Notes: generated by a model from the sequence alone, not told the origin. Shown: positions 1-9,406, numbered from the stretch's first letter. The stretch: DNA of 64,000 nucleotides from Gracilibacillus orientalis (GCF_900114645.1 NZ_FOTR01000005.1:1-64000); one strand, 5' to 3'. Numbers and translations: made by a program.

Positions 1-27
1 TGCTATTTTTATGAGACTTATAGTACA

Positions 28-102
28 GGCCCGTTGGTCAAGTGGTTAAGACACCGCCCTTTCACGGCGGTAACACGGGTTCGAATCCCGTACGGGTCAC
101 CA
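28..102 (+). tRNA. tRNA-Glu (TTC)
   Basis: Complete cloverleaf. The acceptor arm GGCCCGT pairs with ACGGGTC, the anticodon loop is CTTTCAC with anticodon TTC, and GGTTCGAATCC forms the T arm. CCA is encoded. It is the first of seven tRNAs in this cluster, which may begin upstream of the window. Confidence 0.96.
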
Positions 103-182
103 TTTATATCAATTATGTTAGGATGGCATGTTAAGAACGCGACTTCCTGTCGCAAAACGTGCACTAGCACTTTTTGTGCGTC

Positions 183-258
183 GGAGGATTAGCTCAGCTG
201 GGAGAGCACTTGCCTTACAAGCAAGATGTCGCAGGTTCGAGCCCTGCATCCTCCACCA
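183..258 (+). tRNA. tRNA-Val (TAC)
   Basis: The acceptor GGAGGAT pairs with ATCCTCC. The anticodon loop CTTACAA gives TAC, which reads valine codons. The T arm GGTTCGAGCC is present and CCA is encoded. Confidence 0.96.
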
Positions 259-263
259 TTTTA

Positions 264-339
<76 letters not shown>

Positions 340-363
340 GGTAATGTCATAATATTTATGCAT

Positions 364-449
364 GGAGGGATAGCGAAGTTGGCCAAACGCGGCGGACTGT
401 AAATCCGCTCCCATCGGGTTCGTAGGTTCGAGTCCTACTCCCTCCACCA
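364..449 (+). tRNA. tRNA-Tyr (GTA)
   Basis: A class II tRNA with a long variable arm, 86 nt including the encoded CCA. The acceptor GGAGGGA pairs with TCCCTCC. The anticodon loop CTGTAAA gives GTA (tyrosine). Confidence 0.96.
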
Positions 450-506
450 TTGTATAAAATTTCTCTAAGTGTATATACTATTTTTTGTACACTTCATTTC
501 CATTGT

Positions 507-581
507 TGGGCTATAGCCAAGCGGTAAGGCAACGGTTTTTGGTATCGTCATGCGCTGGTTCGAATCCAGCTAGCCCAGCCA
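507..581 (+). tRNA. tRNA-Gln (TTG)
   Basis: The acceptor TGGGCTA pairs with TAGCCCA, with the U-starting acceptor typical of bacterial tRNA-Gln. The loop TTTTGGT gives anticodon TTG. The anticodon stem ACGGT/ATCGT contains one G-T pair. CCA is encoded. Confidence 0.93.
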
Positions 582-617
582 TTTTTTTATGCCAAAAAAT
601 AATTACGAAACTCATTA

Positions 618-693
618 GAGCCATTAGCTCAGTTGGTAGAGCATCTGACTTTTAATCAGAGGGTCGGAGGTTCGAATCCTCCATGGCTCACCA
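618..693 (+). tRNA. tRNA-Lys (TTT)
   Basis: The acceptor GAGCCAT pairs with ATGGCTC. The anticodon loop CTTTTAA gives TTT (lysine). The T arm GGTTCGAATCC is present and CCA is encoded. Confidence 0.96.
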
Positions 694-700
694 GTTTTAA

Positions 701-773
701 GGGGCCTTAGCTCAGCTGGGAGAGCGCCTGCTTTGCACGCAGGAGGTCAGCGGTTCGATCCCGCTAGGCTCCA
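701..773 (+). tRNA. tRNA-Ala (TGC)
   Basis: The acceptor GGGGCCT pairs with AGGCTCC. The anticodon loop TTTGCAC gives TGC (alanine). Unlike the other six tRNAs here, the discriminator A is followed by TTA and not CCA, so the CCA end must be added after transcription. Last gene of the cluster. Confidence 0.95.
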
Positions 774-793
774 TTATTTTAAAAGTTTACTAG

Positions 794-832
794 AAAAGCG
801 GTTTTCCATCAATTTTGGAAAACCGCTTTTTT
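794..832 (+). terminator. terminator of the tRNA cluster
   Basis: A perfect stem (AAAAGCGGTTTTCCA with TGGAAAACCGCTTTT) closes a short loop and is followed by a T run, 20 nt after tRNA-Ala. Confidence 0.9.
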
Positions 833-1181
833 GAATAATACTTTTTCATTGTAATCAACAAAATGAGGTGCAATATCTCTTGTTTTCTTCAGAAGATTGT
901 TTCAATACGATCATTCACTATTTGTGCTATTCCTTGATGAAAAAGGAGAGTGGTTCTGCCAACATCATGCGAAAAGGCTTCCCGGAAGCGTAAGTATATT
1001 TACGTATTAGGGTAAATTCTATATCTTATTATCCAAAACTATAAAACTATTTACTCTTCTTAGTTTAAAGCTTCCTGTTTTTTTGTGAAAATTTGTCATG
1101 TATCAACAAAAATGTACATTTTCTTGGTATAATATTTTTGATTAGAAAAACAAAAAGGTATCAAAAAAATTATAAAATAAA
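833..1181. other. non-coding spacer upstream of sigW
   Basis: An A+T-rich stretch between the tRNA terminator and the sigW promoter. No open frame with a convincing ribosome binding site and no recognisable RNA fold was found on either strand. Confidence 0.5.
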
Positions 1182-1208
1182 TGAAACTTTTCTTTGGGGT
1201 ATCTCGTA
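1182..1208 (+). promoter_or_regulatory. SigW-type autoregulatory promoter
   Basis: A TGAAAC -35 box and a CGTA -10 box separated by 17 nt match the ECF sigma-W consensus, 35 nt before the sigW start. Positive autoregulation of sigW is established in Bacillus; the match here is seen directly. Confidence 0.85.
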
Positions 1209-1243
1209 ATTAAAGTAACCGCAAATGTAGCGGAGGTAATTAG

Positions 1244-1810
1244 ATGATTGAGGAAAAATTGAAGCAAAATATAAAATCAGTAAAAAAGGGAGACCAATCA
1301 GCATTCGAAGACATTGTTGCATTCTATCAAAATAAAGTCTTTGCTATATGTTATCGTATGATTGGAAATAAACAAGAGGCAGAAGATATCTCACAGGAAG
1401 CTTTTATTCGAGCGTATCTTAACATTCAGTCATTCGATGAAAATCGAAAATTTTCAACTTGGCTTTTTCGGATTGCAACAAACTTAACAATCGACAGAAT
1501 ACGTAAGAAGAAACCAGATTTTTATCTTGATGCTGAAATAAAAGGAACAGATGGATTAGATTTATATGCACAATTACCGGCTGAACAAGCTCTGCCAGAA
1601 GAAGAGGTAGAGAGTTTAGAAATGCAAAGTTATATCCAAAATGAAATAATGCAACTCCCTGCAAAATATCGGAGTATAATCGCTTTACGTTTTTTAGATG
1701 AGCTATCTCTAAAGGAAATTAGTGAAATACTGGAAATGCCAGTGGGGACAGTCAAAACGAGAATCCACAGAGGCAGAGAAGCTCTTAGAAAAAGGCTTCG
1801 CCATGTTTAA
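1244..1810 (+). CDS. sigW: ECF RNA polymerase sigma factor SigW
   Basis: An extracytoplasmic-function sigma factor that directs RNA polymerase to envelope-stress and detergent/antimicrobial-peptide resistance promoters. The 188-residue protein has the usual family length. Region 2 covers roughly residues 20-95 (AEDISQEAFIRAY, then FSTWLFRIATNLTIDRIRKK for -10 recognition). Region 4 covers roughly 131-184 (LPAKYRSIIALRFLDELSLK, then VGTVKTRIHRGREALRK as the -35 recognition helix-turn-helix). The ATG follows a GGAGGTAA ribosome binding site. It is preceded by its own SigW-type promoter, and the anti-sigma gene rsiW follows with only a few nt between. This order, leading into cdaA-cdaR-glmM-glmS, is the same as in Bacillus subtilis. 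Confidence 0.95.
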   Translation: MIEEKLKQNIKSVKKGDQSAFEDIVAFYQNKVFAICYRMIGNKQEAEDISQEAFIRAYLNIQSFDENRKFSTWLFRIATNLTIDRIRKKKPDFYLDAEIKGTDGLDLYAQLPAEQALPEEEVESLEMQSYIQNEIMQLPAKYRSIIALRFLDELSLKEISEILEMPVGTVKTRIHRGREALRKRLRHV

Positions 1811-1824
1811 GGGGTGTGAGTGAA

Positions 1825-2436
1825 ATGAAATGTAATAAAGAAATTGTTGAATTGATGCATCAGTATTTAGATGGTGCTATAACGGAAACGGATGAACAGC
1901 GATTACGCTCCCATTTACAATCATGTGAAGCTTGCCAAACACATTTTCAAGAATTAAAAAGAACGGTAGCATTAGTGACAGCAAACATCGAATTAAAACC
2001 TTCAAAGGACTTTACTAGTAATGTAATGGCACAATTGCCGAAAGAGAAGAAGCGTATGTCGGCGAAAAGATGGATGAAGCTACATCCAATGCTAACAGCA
2101 GCTGCCATCTTCTTTATCTTGATGTTTAGTGGGACTTTTTCCGCATGGAATCAAGATCAACATCAATTAAGTTATCCTAAGGGTCAAAATTTAATTGTAG
2201 AAAATGATACTGTTATTGTCCCGAAAGATGTGGTTATAGAAGATGATCTTGAAATAAAGAATGCCAATGTGAAAGTGGAAGGAAAAGTCTTAGGTGATGT
2301 TGTTCTTATAAATGGGAAGCATCTATCTGCCTCTGCAGGTAAAATAGCAGGAGAAATTAAAGAGGTAGATCAAATATTTAATTGGATGTGGTATAAACTA
2401 AAAGACCTTACTGAAAGTGTTTTTAGTTTGGACTAA
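1825..2436 (+). CDS. rsiW: anti-sigma-W factor RsiW
   Basis: Membrane-bound anti-sigma factor that holds SigW inactive until regulated proteolysis. The N-terminal zinc-associated anti-sigma motif HLQSCEACQTHF (His-x3-Cys-x2-Cys) lies at about residues 30-41. One membrane span (LTAAAIFFILMFSGTF) lies near residues 90-108, followed by a short outer domain of about 95 residues. The frame opens at GTG 1816, but AAGGGGTG touches that codon. ATG 1825 sits 8 nt after the ribosome binding site and gives the N terminus expected from B. subtilis RsiW, so it is preferred. The gene is co-transcribed with sigW and ends at a strong terminator. Confidence 0.92.
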   Translation: MKCNKEIVELMHQYLDGAITETDEQRLRSHLQSCEACQTHFQELKRTVALVTANIELKPSKDFTSNVMAQLPKEKKRMSAKRWMKLHPMLTAAAIFFILMFSGTFSAWNQDQHQLSYPKGQNLIVENDTVIVPKDVVIEDDLEIKNANVKVEGKVLGDVVLINGKHLSASAGKIAGEIKEVDQIFNWMWYKLKDLTESVFSLD

Positions 2437-2442
2437 CAAGAG

Positions 2443-2485
2443 AAGACAGTGACTCTTATTTTGATGAATAAGTGTCACTGTCTTT
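2443..2485 (+). terminator. terminator after rsiW
   Basis: A long stem formed by AAGACAGTGACTCTTATT and AATAAGTGTCACTGTCTT, then T residues, 7 nt after the rsiW stop. It separates the sigW-rsiW unit from cdaA. Confidence 0.85.
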
Positions 2486-2610
2486 GCATGTTTAAAACAA
2501 ATAGAAAATATTACATTTATTTAATGGTTATATAAAACATATGTTATAATGAAAAATAACTACAATAGAGATAAGGAAGAGGATTCAGATGGACATAAGG
2601 TTGTGTTTGC

Positions 2611-3432
2611 ATGCTTAATGGTGACATGAACGTACTTGATATTGTCAAAATCATCACAGATATTGCCATTGTTTGGTATGTTTTATATAAATTATTAATG
2701 CTAATTCGTGGTACGAAAGCGATCCAATTATTAAAAGGTATCTTCGTTGTCATTATCATTTATCTTGCGAGTGTATTATTCGATTTAAGTACAGTACGCA
2801 TGATTATTTGGCAAGTGATTATGTGGGGACCTCTAGGAATTATTATCTTATTCCAGCCAGAATTAAGAAGAGCGCTGGAGCAATTAGGAAGAGGAAGCTT
2901 TTTTTCTCGAAATACAACTTCCGAGGAGGAAGAACTTAATCAATCGATTGAAGCAATTGTAGCTTCTTGTAAATACATGGCCAAGAGAAGAATTGGAGCT
3001 TTGATTACGATAGAACGAGAAACTGCAATGGGTGATTATGTATCAACTGGTATCCCGATTAATGGGAATTTAACTAATCAATTGTTAACGAATATATTTA
3101 TTCCAAATACGCCTTTACATGATGGTGCTGTTATCATCAGCCGAGATGAAATTGTAGCGGCGGCCTGTTATTTACCATTGTCTGAAAGTCCATTTATATC
3201 GAAAGAATTGGGAACGCGGCACAGAGCAGCGCTAGGTATTAGTGAAGTAACAGATGCCATTACGATTATTGTATCAGAGGAAACTGGAGATGTATCGTGT
3301 ACGAAAAATGGCGAGTTACACCGTAATCTGACGACGGAACAATTAGCAGATATCTTAGAAACCGAATTAGTGAGAAAATTTAAAACCTCAACGACGAAGG
3401 CATGGAATTGGAGGGGTAAAAAAAATGAATAA
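2611..3432 (+). CDS. cdaA: diadenylate cyclase CdaA
   Basis: Membrane diadenylate cyclase that makes c-di-AMP from two ATP, a messenger controlling potassium/osmolyte transport and wall homeostasis. The 273-residue protein has N-terminal membrane helices (about residues 10-85), the linker QPELRRALEQLGRG, and a DAC domain with the catalytic motifs DGA (residues 171-173) and RHR (203-205). Both motifs are intact. It is very close to B. subtilis CdaA (YbbP) and has the same neighbours. A -10-like TATAAT occurs about 60 nt upstream. The next gene, cdaR, overlaps its 3' end by 8 nt, indicating translational coupling. An in-frame ATG at 2626 is a possible alternative start. Confidence 0.95.
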   Translation: MLNGDMNVLDIVKIITDIAIVWYVLYKLLMLIRGTKAIQLLKGIFVVIIIYLASVLFDLSTVRMIIWQVIMWGPLGIIILFQPELRRALEQLGRGSFFSRNTTSEEEELNQSIEAIVASCKYMAKRRIGALITIERETAMGDYVSTGIPINGNLTNQLLTNIFIPNTPLHDGAVIISRDEIVAAACYLPLSESPFISKELGTRHRAALGISEVTDAITIIVSEETGDVSCTKNGELHRNLTTEQLADILETELVRKFKTSTTKAWNWRGKKNE

Positions 3433-4684
3433 GTGGTTGGAAAAACCATGGGTTATAAGAGTTGTTGCCTTGATACTTTCCGTTTTGCTTTTTGTGGTCG
3501 TTGCATTTGATGAGAAGTTTTATGATAATGACGATGGATTTGAGTTATCATTTGGTACTACTAACGAAACACAGACATTGGATGATGTGCCTGTTCAAAC
3601 ACAAATTGATCAAGAGAAATATGTTGTAAGTGGAGTGCCAGAAACCATAACTGTTTCCTTGCAAGGATCGGTTAGCTTGGTAACATCGACCGTATTACAA
3701 CGTAACTTTGATGTGTTTGTAGACCTCGAAGATTTAGGCACAGGTACACATATGGTTCCACTCGAATATTCAGGTATTCCAGACCGACTCAATGTCTACA
3801 TTGAACCACAAGAAGTAGAAGTAACAATAGAAGAAAGGGCCAGTCAGAAATTTAATGTTACGATAGATACGGTGAATAGAGACATGGTGGAAGAGGGATA
3901 TGAAGTTGCCAATGTCTATGCTGATCCAGAGCAAGTAGAAGTTACCAGTTCAAAAAACATTATAGATAAAATAGCGATAGTAAAAGGGTTTGTCGATGTC
4001 AGTGGTTACAGTGAATCAGAGACAATCGAAAATGTCCCTGTAAAAGTTTATGATGGTCAAGGAAATGAATTAAATGTAAGAATCGATCCACCAACAGTCG
4101 ATGTGTCTGTGGATATGAAAAATCCAAATAAAACCGTCCCGATATCACTCCAATCGGAAAATGAAGTACCAGAAGATGTTCGTTTAACTTCGATGGAATT
4201 AGAAACAGAAGAAGTGAAAGTATTTGCTGCAGAAAGCTATTTAGATCAATTAGAAGAAATTGAGACAGAACCAATTGATTTAAGTCAAATTTCTGAAAGT
4301 GGCACGATCGAAGCCCCATTAGCAATATCTTCAGATGTTAGAAAGATAAATAGTGAGACAGTCAATGTTAATGTAGAAGTAGAAACAGTAGAGGAAGAAA
4401 CGGTAGAGGACGTCCCGATTGAATATGATGATGAAGTAGACGAGCTTTCTGTATCATTTAGCGAGCCAGATACCAATAGTATGAATATCACCATGAGAGG
4501 CTTTCCATCAGATTTGTCAGATATAACAGTAGAAGATCTCCGTTTTACAATTGATATTGGAGATCTTGCTCCTGGTGAACATGAGCTTCCAGTTGAACTC
4601 GTTACACCGGAAGATATCCCAGAAGGGGTAGAATTCGAATGGGAATATGAACAAGTAACAGTAGACATCGAACAAGAAGAATAA
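3425..4684 (+). CDS. cdaR: CdaA regulatory protein CdaR (YbbR repeats)
   Basis: Extracytoplasmic regulator that binds the membrane cyclase CdaA and modulates c-di-AMP synthesis. The protein has a short cytoplasmic N terminus, one signal-anchor helix (VIRVVALILSVLLFVVVAF, residues about 10-28) and then about 390 residues outside the membrane. These contain several YbbR-type beta repeats, seen as recurring patterns such as VPVQT, NVPVKV and VPIEY followed by acidic strands. The tail is strongly acidic (ends EQVTVDIEQEE), which would suit a salt-tolerant lifestyle (inference). The gene overlaps cdaA and is followed by glmM, giving the classic cdaA-cdaR-glmM operon. Confidence 0.93.
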   Translation: MNKWLEKPWVIRVVALILSVLLFVVVAFDEKFYDNDDGFELSFGTTNETQTLDDVPVQTQIDQEKYVVSGVPETITVSLQGSVSLVTSTVLQRNFDVFVDLEDLGTGTHMVPLEYSGIPDRLNVYIEPQEVEVTIEERASQKFNVTIDTVNRDMVEEGYEVANVYADPEQVEVTSSKNIIDKIAIVKGFVDVSGYSESETIENVPVKVYDGQGNELNVRIDPPTVDVSVDMKNPNKTVPISLQSENEVPEDVRLTSMELETEEVKVFAAESYLDQLEEIETEPIDLSQISESGTIEAPLAISSDVRKINSETVNVNVEVETVEEETVEDVPIEYDDEVDELSVSFSEPDTNSMNITMRGFPSDLSDITVEDLRFTIDIGDLAPGEHELPVELVTPEDIPEGVEFEWEYEQVTVDIEQEE

Positions 4685-4735
4685 TTCATAAAACTGAACT
4701 TAATTGGATAAGTAATGTAAAAGGAGAGATTTGGA

Positions 4736-6091
4736 ATGGGTAAATATTTTGGAACGGATGGTGTCCGTGGCGTCGCAAATAAAGATCTGACACCTGAATT
4801 AGCGTTTAACCTGGGACGATATGGTGGATATGTGTTAACAAAAGAAGCTAATAAACCTAAAGTGCTAATAGGCCGTGATACACGTATTTCTGGGAATATG
4901 TTAGAAGGAGCGTTAGTTGCTGGTCTTCTTTCGATTGGTGCTGAGGTTATGCGACTAGGTGTTATTTCTACACCAGGTGTCGCTTATTTGGCAAAAGTAA
5001 TGAATGCGCAAGCAGGTGTAATGATCTCTGCTTCTCACAATCCAGTTGAGGATAATGGAATAAAATTCTTTGGTTCTGATGGTTTTAAATTATCAGATGA
5101 ACAAGAAGCAGAAATTGAAGGGTTATTGGATATGGATACAGATGATTTGCCGCGACCAGTGGGAGAAGATGTAGGTCAGGTAAATGATTACCTTGAAGGT
5201 GGACAGAAATATATTCAATATTTAAAAGAAACAATTGATAATGAATTTGATGGTATACATATCGCATTAGATTGTGCGCATGGTGCAACATCAGGACTTG
5301 CATCACATCTTTTTGCTGATTTAGAAGCAGATATTTCAACCATTGGTTCATCACCTAATGGATTAAATATTAATGATAATATCGGCTCTACTCATCCTGA
5401 GAAATTACAAGCACTTGTGATGGAAAAAAGTGCAGATATCGGTCTTGCCTTTGATGGTGATGGAGACCGTTTAATTGCTGTTGACGAAAAAGGAAATATG
5501 GTTGATGGCGATCAAATCATGTTTATTATCGGAAATTATTTAAATAGACAAGGAATATTGCGTCATTCGACCGTTGTGTCTACGGTTATGAGTAATATCG
5601 GTTTTTACAAAGCATTAGAAGCGAATGAAATGAAAAGCAATAAAACAGCCGTTGGAGATCGTTACGTAATGGAAGAAATGCGCAAGGGTGGTTATAACCT
5701 TGGCGGGGAACAATCTGGTCACATCATTTTCTTAGATTATACTACTACTGGTGATGGGATGTTATCTGCATTACAACTAGTAAATGTAATGAGAGAGACA
5801 GGTAAGTCATTATCAGAACTAGCTAGTGAAATGAAAAAATTCCCGCAGGTACTAAAGAATGTTCGTGTAGTAAAGAAGAATGAAGTGATGACAAATCAAA
5901 CGGTACTTAATGCTATAGATAAAGTAGAGGCAAAGATGGGTGACCAAGGACGTGTTTTAGTACGTCCTTCTGGGACCGAGCCTTTAGTTCGTGTTATGGT
6001 GGAAGCACCAACATTAGAAGACTGTAACCATTATGTCGATGCTGTTGTAGAAGTAATCCAGCAAGTAATGGGAATGGAAGATCAAGAATAA
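4736..6091 (+). CDS. glmM: phosphoglucosamine mutase GlmM
   Basis: Converts glucosamine-6-phosphate to glucosamine-1-phosphate on the route to UDP-GlcNAc for peptidoglycan. The 451-residue protein has the four-domain phosphohexomutase layout. The active-site serine loop ISASHNP has its phosphorylated Ser at residue 100. The Mg-binding loop DGDGDR is at residues 240-245, the sugar-binding loop GGEQSGH is near residue 325, and the phosphate-binding RPSGTEP is near the C terminus. The AAGGAGAG ribosome binding site precedes the ATG. It is the third gene of the cda operon, and in B. subtilis GlmM binds and inhibits CdaA, linking wall precursor supply to c-di-AMP. Confidence 0.96.
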   Translation: MGKYFGTDGVRGVANKDLTPELAFNLGRYGGYVLTKEANKPKVLIGRDTRISGNMLEGALVAGLLSIGAEVMRLGVISTPGVAYLAKVMNAQAGVMISASHNPVEDNGIKFFGSDGFKLSDEQEAEIEGLLDMDTDDLPRPVGEDVGQVNDYLEGGQKYIQYLKETIDNEFDGIHIALDCAHGATSGLASHLFADLEADISTIGSSPNGLNINDNIGSTHPEKLQALVMEKSADIGLAFDGDGDRLIAVDEKGNMVDGDQIMFIIGNYLNRQGILRHSTVVSTVMSNIGFYKALEANEMKSNKTAVGDRYVMEEMRKGGYNLGGEQSGHIIFLDYTTTGDGMLSALQLVNVMRETGKSLSELASEMKKFPQVLKNVRVVKKNEVMTNQTVLNAIDKVEAKMGDQGRVLVRPSGTEPLVRVMVEAPTLEDCNHYVDAVVEVIQQVMGMEDQE

Positions 6092-6130
6092 AAAATGAAG
6101 CTATGGGAAACCCCCATAGCTTCATTTTTT
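6091..6130 (+). terminator. terminator after glmM
   Basis: The stem AATGAAGCTATGGG / CCCATAGCTTCATT closes a small A/C loop and is followed by six T residues. It starts at the glmM stop and ends the cda-glmM transcript before the glmS leader. Confidence 0.92.
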
Positions 6131-6283
6131 ATCACTAATAGTATAGATAGCGCATAGAAATGTAGTAGATCTTTTACGATAAATATTGCTTATAAAGATC
6201 TTTTAAAGTAAAATAAAAGAGTCGTTTTCATTAACGACGTACTCAAAATTAGAAAGGAGTATAGAAAGAAGAATTGTAATTAA

Positions 6284-6445
6284 AGCGCCTGGGCTATGAT
6301 GAACGAAATAATCAATAGCTGACGAGGTGGAGGTTTATCGAGGATGATCGGCGGATGCCTCCCGGTTGTACATCTCAACTGATATGTTTTTATTCGAAAA
6401 CAGGAAGGCAACTTCTTGGTACAAGAATAAAAATAAGATGAACGA
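6284..6445 (+). ncRNA. glmS: glmS ribozyme (glucosamine-6-phosphate activated)
   Basis: Self-cleaving riboswitch in the glmS 5' leader. Direct matches to the conserved core occur in order: AGCGCCTG at the cleavage site (cut expected between A6284 and G6285), GACGAGGTGGAGGTTTATCG near 6323, and CGGCGGATGCCTCCCGG near 6350, followed by the variable P4 region. The 3' boundary is approximate. Binding of glucosamine-6-phosphate as cofactor triggers cleavage and mRNA decay, lowering GlmS when its product is abundant. It sits between the glmM terminator and the glmS start. Confidence 0.95.
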
Positions 6446-6455
6446 AACAAACACG

Positions 6456-6518
6456 AGAAAGGGGCAGATAGACGCCCCTTGTAACAAATAAGTTCAATGG
6501 TCGTTTGTTTGCCCCTTA
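6456..6518 (+). promoter_or_regulatory. alternative hairpins in the glmS leader
   Basis: The segment AAGGGGC at about 6457 can pair with GCCCCTT just downstream (6474-6480) to form a short hairpin. It can also pair, extended to AAGGGGCA, with TGCCCCTT at 6510-6517, directly before the glmS ribosome binding site. The two pairings are mutually exclusive. The pairing is seen in the sequence; any role is inference. Confidence 0.45.
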
Positions 6519-6539
6519 TTATAAGGAGGAAACAACGCT

Positions 6540-8342
6540 ATGTGCGGTATTGTAGGATTTATTGGAGCAAATGATTCAAAGGAAATTTTATTAACAGGGT
6601 TAGAGAAATTAGAGTATCGAGGATATGATTCTGCAGGTATTGCTTTATTAAATGATAATGGTGTAAATGTGACAAAAGTAAAAGGACGAATTGCAGCGTT
6701 ACGTGACAAGGTAGACCAAGATGTGATGGCGACAATGGGGATCGGACATACTCGTTGGGCAACACATGGTGAGCCAAGTGAAGACAATGCGCACCCTCAC
6801 CAAAGTGGATCAGGCCGTTTCACATTAGTTCATAACGGTGTAATCGAGAATTACAATGAGATTCGAGATGAATATTTAGTTGGCGTTACATTGAAAAGTG
6901 AAACAGATACAGAGATCGTCGTGCAGTTAATTGAACAACTCGCTAGTGAGACGAATGATGTATTAAGTGGTTTCCGTAAAGCTTTATCTGTTCTAAAAGG
7001 ATCTTATGCCATTGCTTTAATTGATAATCAAAATCCTGACCTTGTTTATGTTGCCAAAAATAAAAGTCCATTACTTATCGGTTTAGGTAATGGTTTTAAT
7101 GTAGTAGCAAGTGACGCGATGGCAACATTAAAAGAAACGAATCGTTATGTGGAAATTGAAGATAAAGAAGTTGTATTGGTTCAACGTGACCGTGTGGAAA
7201 TCCAGAAGTTAGATGGAGCAGTTGTAGAGCGTGAAGCGTATGTAGCTGAAATCGATGCTTCTGATACGGAAAAAGGAACCTATCCACACTTTATGTTAAA
7301 AGAAATTGACGAACAGCCATTTGTTATCCGTAAAATCATTCAAGAGTATCAAGATAAAAATGATACAATAAAATTAGATAAAGATATCCGTAAAGCGATG
7401 AAGAAATCGGATCGTATCTATATTATTGCAGCGGGAACAAGTTATCATGCTGGATTAGTGGGGAAGCAATTTATTGAACAATTGGCTAATATCCCTGTGG
7501 AAGTGCATATTGCAAGTGAGTTCTCTTATAATATGCCTCTGTTATCTGAAAACCCATTATTTATTTTCATTTCTCAAAGTGGGGAAACAGCAGATAGTCG
7601 TTCGGTATTAGTACAAACAAAAGCTTTAGGACACCCGGCATTGACGCTTACTAATGTGCCTGGTTCAACCCTTTCTCGTGAAGCAGACTATACCTTGCAT
7701 TTACATGCAGGTCCAGAAATTGCGGTAGCATCAACAAAAGCATATACAGCACAAATTGCTGTGTTAGCTATTCTGGCGGTAGATAGTGCCAGAGCAAAAG
7801 GTATTGATCTATCATTTGATCCGCTCCAGGAACTTGGTATTGTATCAAGTGCCATGGAGACATTAACGGATCAAAAGGAAGAATTTGAGCGTATTGCAAA
7901 AGAAATGTTTGAAACATCAAGAAATGCCTTCTATATCGGTCGCGGCATGGACTACTTTGTTGTTCAGGAAGCGGCATTGAAGTTAAAAGAAATTTCATAT
8001 ATTCAAGCAGAAGGCTTTGCTGGCGGAGAATTAAAGCATGGTACGATTGCTCTAATAGAAGATGGAACACCAGTTATAGCTATCTCAACGCAAGGCAATG
8101 TCAACTTTTCGATTCGCGGTAACGTACAGGAAGTTGCAGCACGTGGAGCTAACACTTGTGTCGTAAGTATGAAAGGTCTGGAAAATGATAGTGACCAATT
8201 TGTCTTACCACAAGTCCATGAACTACTAACACCATTAGTAAGTGTGGTTCCAATGCAATTACTTTCTTACTACGCAGCACTTCATCGCGAGTGTGATGTT
8301 GATAAGCCAAGAAACTTAGCTAAGTCTGTGACGGTGGAGTAG
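6540..8342 (+). CDS. glmS: glutamine-fructose-6-phosphate aminotransferase GlmS
   Basis: First committed enzyme of amino-sugar synthesis: fructose-6-phosphate plus glutamine gives glucosamine-6-phosphate plus glutamate. The 600-residue protein starts MCGIVGF, leaving the nucleophilic Cys at the mature N terminus. The N-terminal class II glutaminase domain (to about residue 240) contains HTRWATHG. Two SIS sugar-isomerase domains follow ([18 protein letters not shown] and IGRGMDY), and the C terminus is [11 protein letters not shown]. The AAGGAGGA ribosome binding site lies 9 nt before the ATG. It is controlled by the upstream ribozyme. The conserved 3' end of the gene is the TnsD recognition region of attTn7, and a Tn7-like remnant lies downstream. 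Confidence 0.97.
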   Translation: MCGIVGFIGANDSKEILLTGLEKLEYRGYDSAGIALLNDNGVNVTKVKGRIAALRDKVDQDVMATMGIGHTRWATHGEPSEDNAHPHQSGSGRFTLVHNGVIENYNEIRDEYLVGVTLKSETDTEIVVQLIEQLASETNDVLSGFRKALSVLKGSYAIALIDNQNPDLVYVAKNKSPLLIGLGNGFNVVASDAMATLKETNRYVEIEDKEVVLVQRDRVEIQKLDGAVVEREAYVAEIDASDTEKGTYPHFMLKEIDEQPFVIRKIIQEYQDKNDTIKLDKDIRKAMKKSDRIYIIAAGTSYHAGLVGKQFIEQLANIPVEVHIASEFSYNMPLLSENPLFIFISQSGETADSRSVLVQTKALGHPALTLTNVPGSTLSREADYTLHLHAGPEIAVASTKAYTAQIAVLAILAVDSARAKGIDLSFDPLQELGIVSSAMETLTDQKEEFERIAKEMFETSRNAFYIGRGMDYFVVQEAALKLKEISYIQAEGFAGGELKHGTIALIEDGTPVIAISTQGNVNFSIRGNVQEVAARGANTCVVSMKGLENDSDQFVLPQVHELLTPLVSVVPMQLLSYYAALHRECDVDKPRNLAKSVTVE

Positions 8343-8416
8343 TTAGACTTATAAGAAGATTTTTATTTGTAGCATGAAAAAAAAGTTCTATACTGAAATG
8401 TCTTTTTGTCACCCAC

Positions 8417-8695
8417 AATTAATGTTTTTCCGTGAATTGGAAAGGAAAGAGCATTTGAGAGAGACTTTTGGAGAAGATGTGAGAGAAAAATGAAGTGATA
8501 ATGAAATGGTTCAGCATCGGATAAAACTTGATTTATAGAGGTTTAGAGCAGAAGAGAAGGATATCCTTTTTCTTCTGTTCTTTTTTTATCTTCATTCAGT
8601 TTTTTTCTATTGCGGAAAAACAAAGTTACCGTTCGACAAATTTCGCGGGGTGTGTTTCGGGTCAAAATCGGCAGTTTTACGGAAAAACATTAATT
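8417..8695. repeat. 17-bp inverted repeats bounding 279 bp 3' of glmS
   Basis: AATTAATGTTTTTCCGT at 8417-8433 is repeated as its exact reverse complement at 8679-8695. A partial third copy, CGGAAAAACA, lies at 8613-8622 in the second orientation. The segment between the arms contains a terminator-like hairpin and more G+C-rich motifs (TTCGACAAATTTCGC, GGTCAAAATCGG). Because tnsA and tnsB remnants follow, these may be decayed transposon-end binding sites. The repeats are seen; the interpretation is inference. Confidence 0.6.
8548..8587 (+). terminator. probable glmS terminator
   Basis: The stem CAGAAGAGAAGGAT / ATCCTTTTTCTTCTG, with one bulge, is followed by a T-rich run. It lies about 205 nt after glmS. 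No other gene separates them, so it is the likely end of the glmS transcript. Confidence 0.65.
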
Positions 8696-8788
8696 ACGTG
8701 TAAGAAATAGGAAAACAAGGTTGAGAGTAACGGTGGTAAGGGATTGAGGGGGATTTTGGGACGGAAAGAGATTAATTGTGGGGGATAA

Positions 8789-9406
8789 TTGGCAGAGAAT
8801 GTAATTGATATTAGAGAACAGTATCCTTTAGATAGAGAGAAAAAAACCAAAATAGCAGTTAAGAAACAAATTAACCATTCAATTGAAAAAGCAAATGGAA
8901 CCCCCATTGTAATGACAACTGACTTTTTAATAACTTTAAATGGACAGAGTGGAATAAGTTATATTGCAAGGTCCATTAAGCCAGCAAACCAATTAAATGA
9001 TAAACGTGTTATAGAAAAATTAGAAATTGAAAGGCAGTATTGGGAGGATGAAGATGTTGACTGGAGAATTATGACTGAGCTTGATATTCCAATTGACCTA
9101 TGCAGAAATATTGAACAACTTCATCAGCATTATAACTTAGATGATAAAGAAAAATTGTTGGCTGAAACTCTGTATAGAGAACTACTAGAGCAGGAAGGCG
9201 TATTATTAAAAGCTTTAAATTCATTTGATTCCAAGTATAATTTGGAAGCTGGAAGCGCATTGGCTCTGTTTAAACATTTATTGGCTAATAAAGCCATTAC
9301 ATTGGATATAATGCAGAAAATAAACTACAGGATGGATATTGGAAATCTTAAATATATGGGATTAAGTCTAGAAGAAGGGACATTAAAACATGAAAATATA
9401 TTCTAA
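8789..9406 (+). pseudogene. tnsA: Tn7-like TnsA endonuclease, 5'-truncated
   Basis: Remnant of the TnsA endonuclease, the heteromeric transposase subunit that cuts the 5' strands at Tn7 ends. The 205 remaining residues begin abruptly at AENVIDIREQYPL, a motif normally preceded by about 80 residues containing the catalytic glutamate. An in-frame stop (TAA) lies immediately before the first usable codon, a TTG without a convincing ribosome binding site. Preserved features are MTTDFLI (catalytic Asp) and ARSIKP (catalytic Lys), then the C-terminal domain ERQYWEDEDVDWRIMTELDI that contacts TnsC in Tn7. Its last 17 nt overlap the tnsB remnant, as in intact elements. Its location just 3' of glmS and its orientation match attTn7 insertion. 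Confidence 0.85.

Noticed and set aside
4285-4689. 134-codon minus-strand ORF within cdaR
   Set aside because: Serine/threonine-rich shadow of the acidic cdaR coding sequence, without a start signal.
8528-8710. 60-codon ORF after glmS
   Set aside because: It starts inside the terminator hairpin, covers one of the inverted-repeat arms and has no ribosome binding site.
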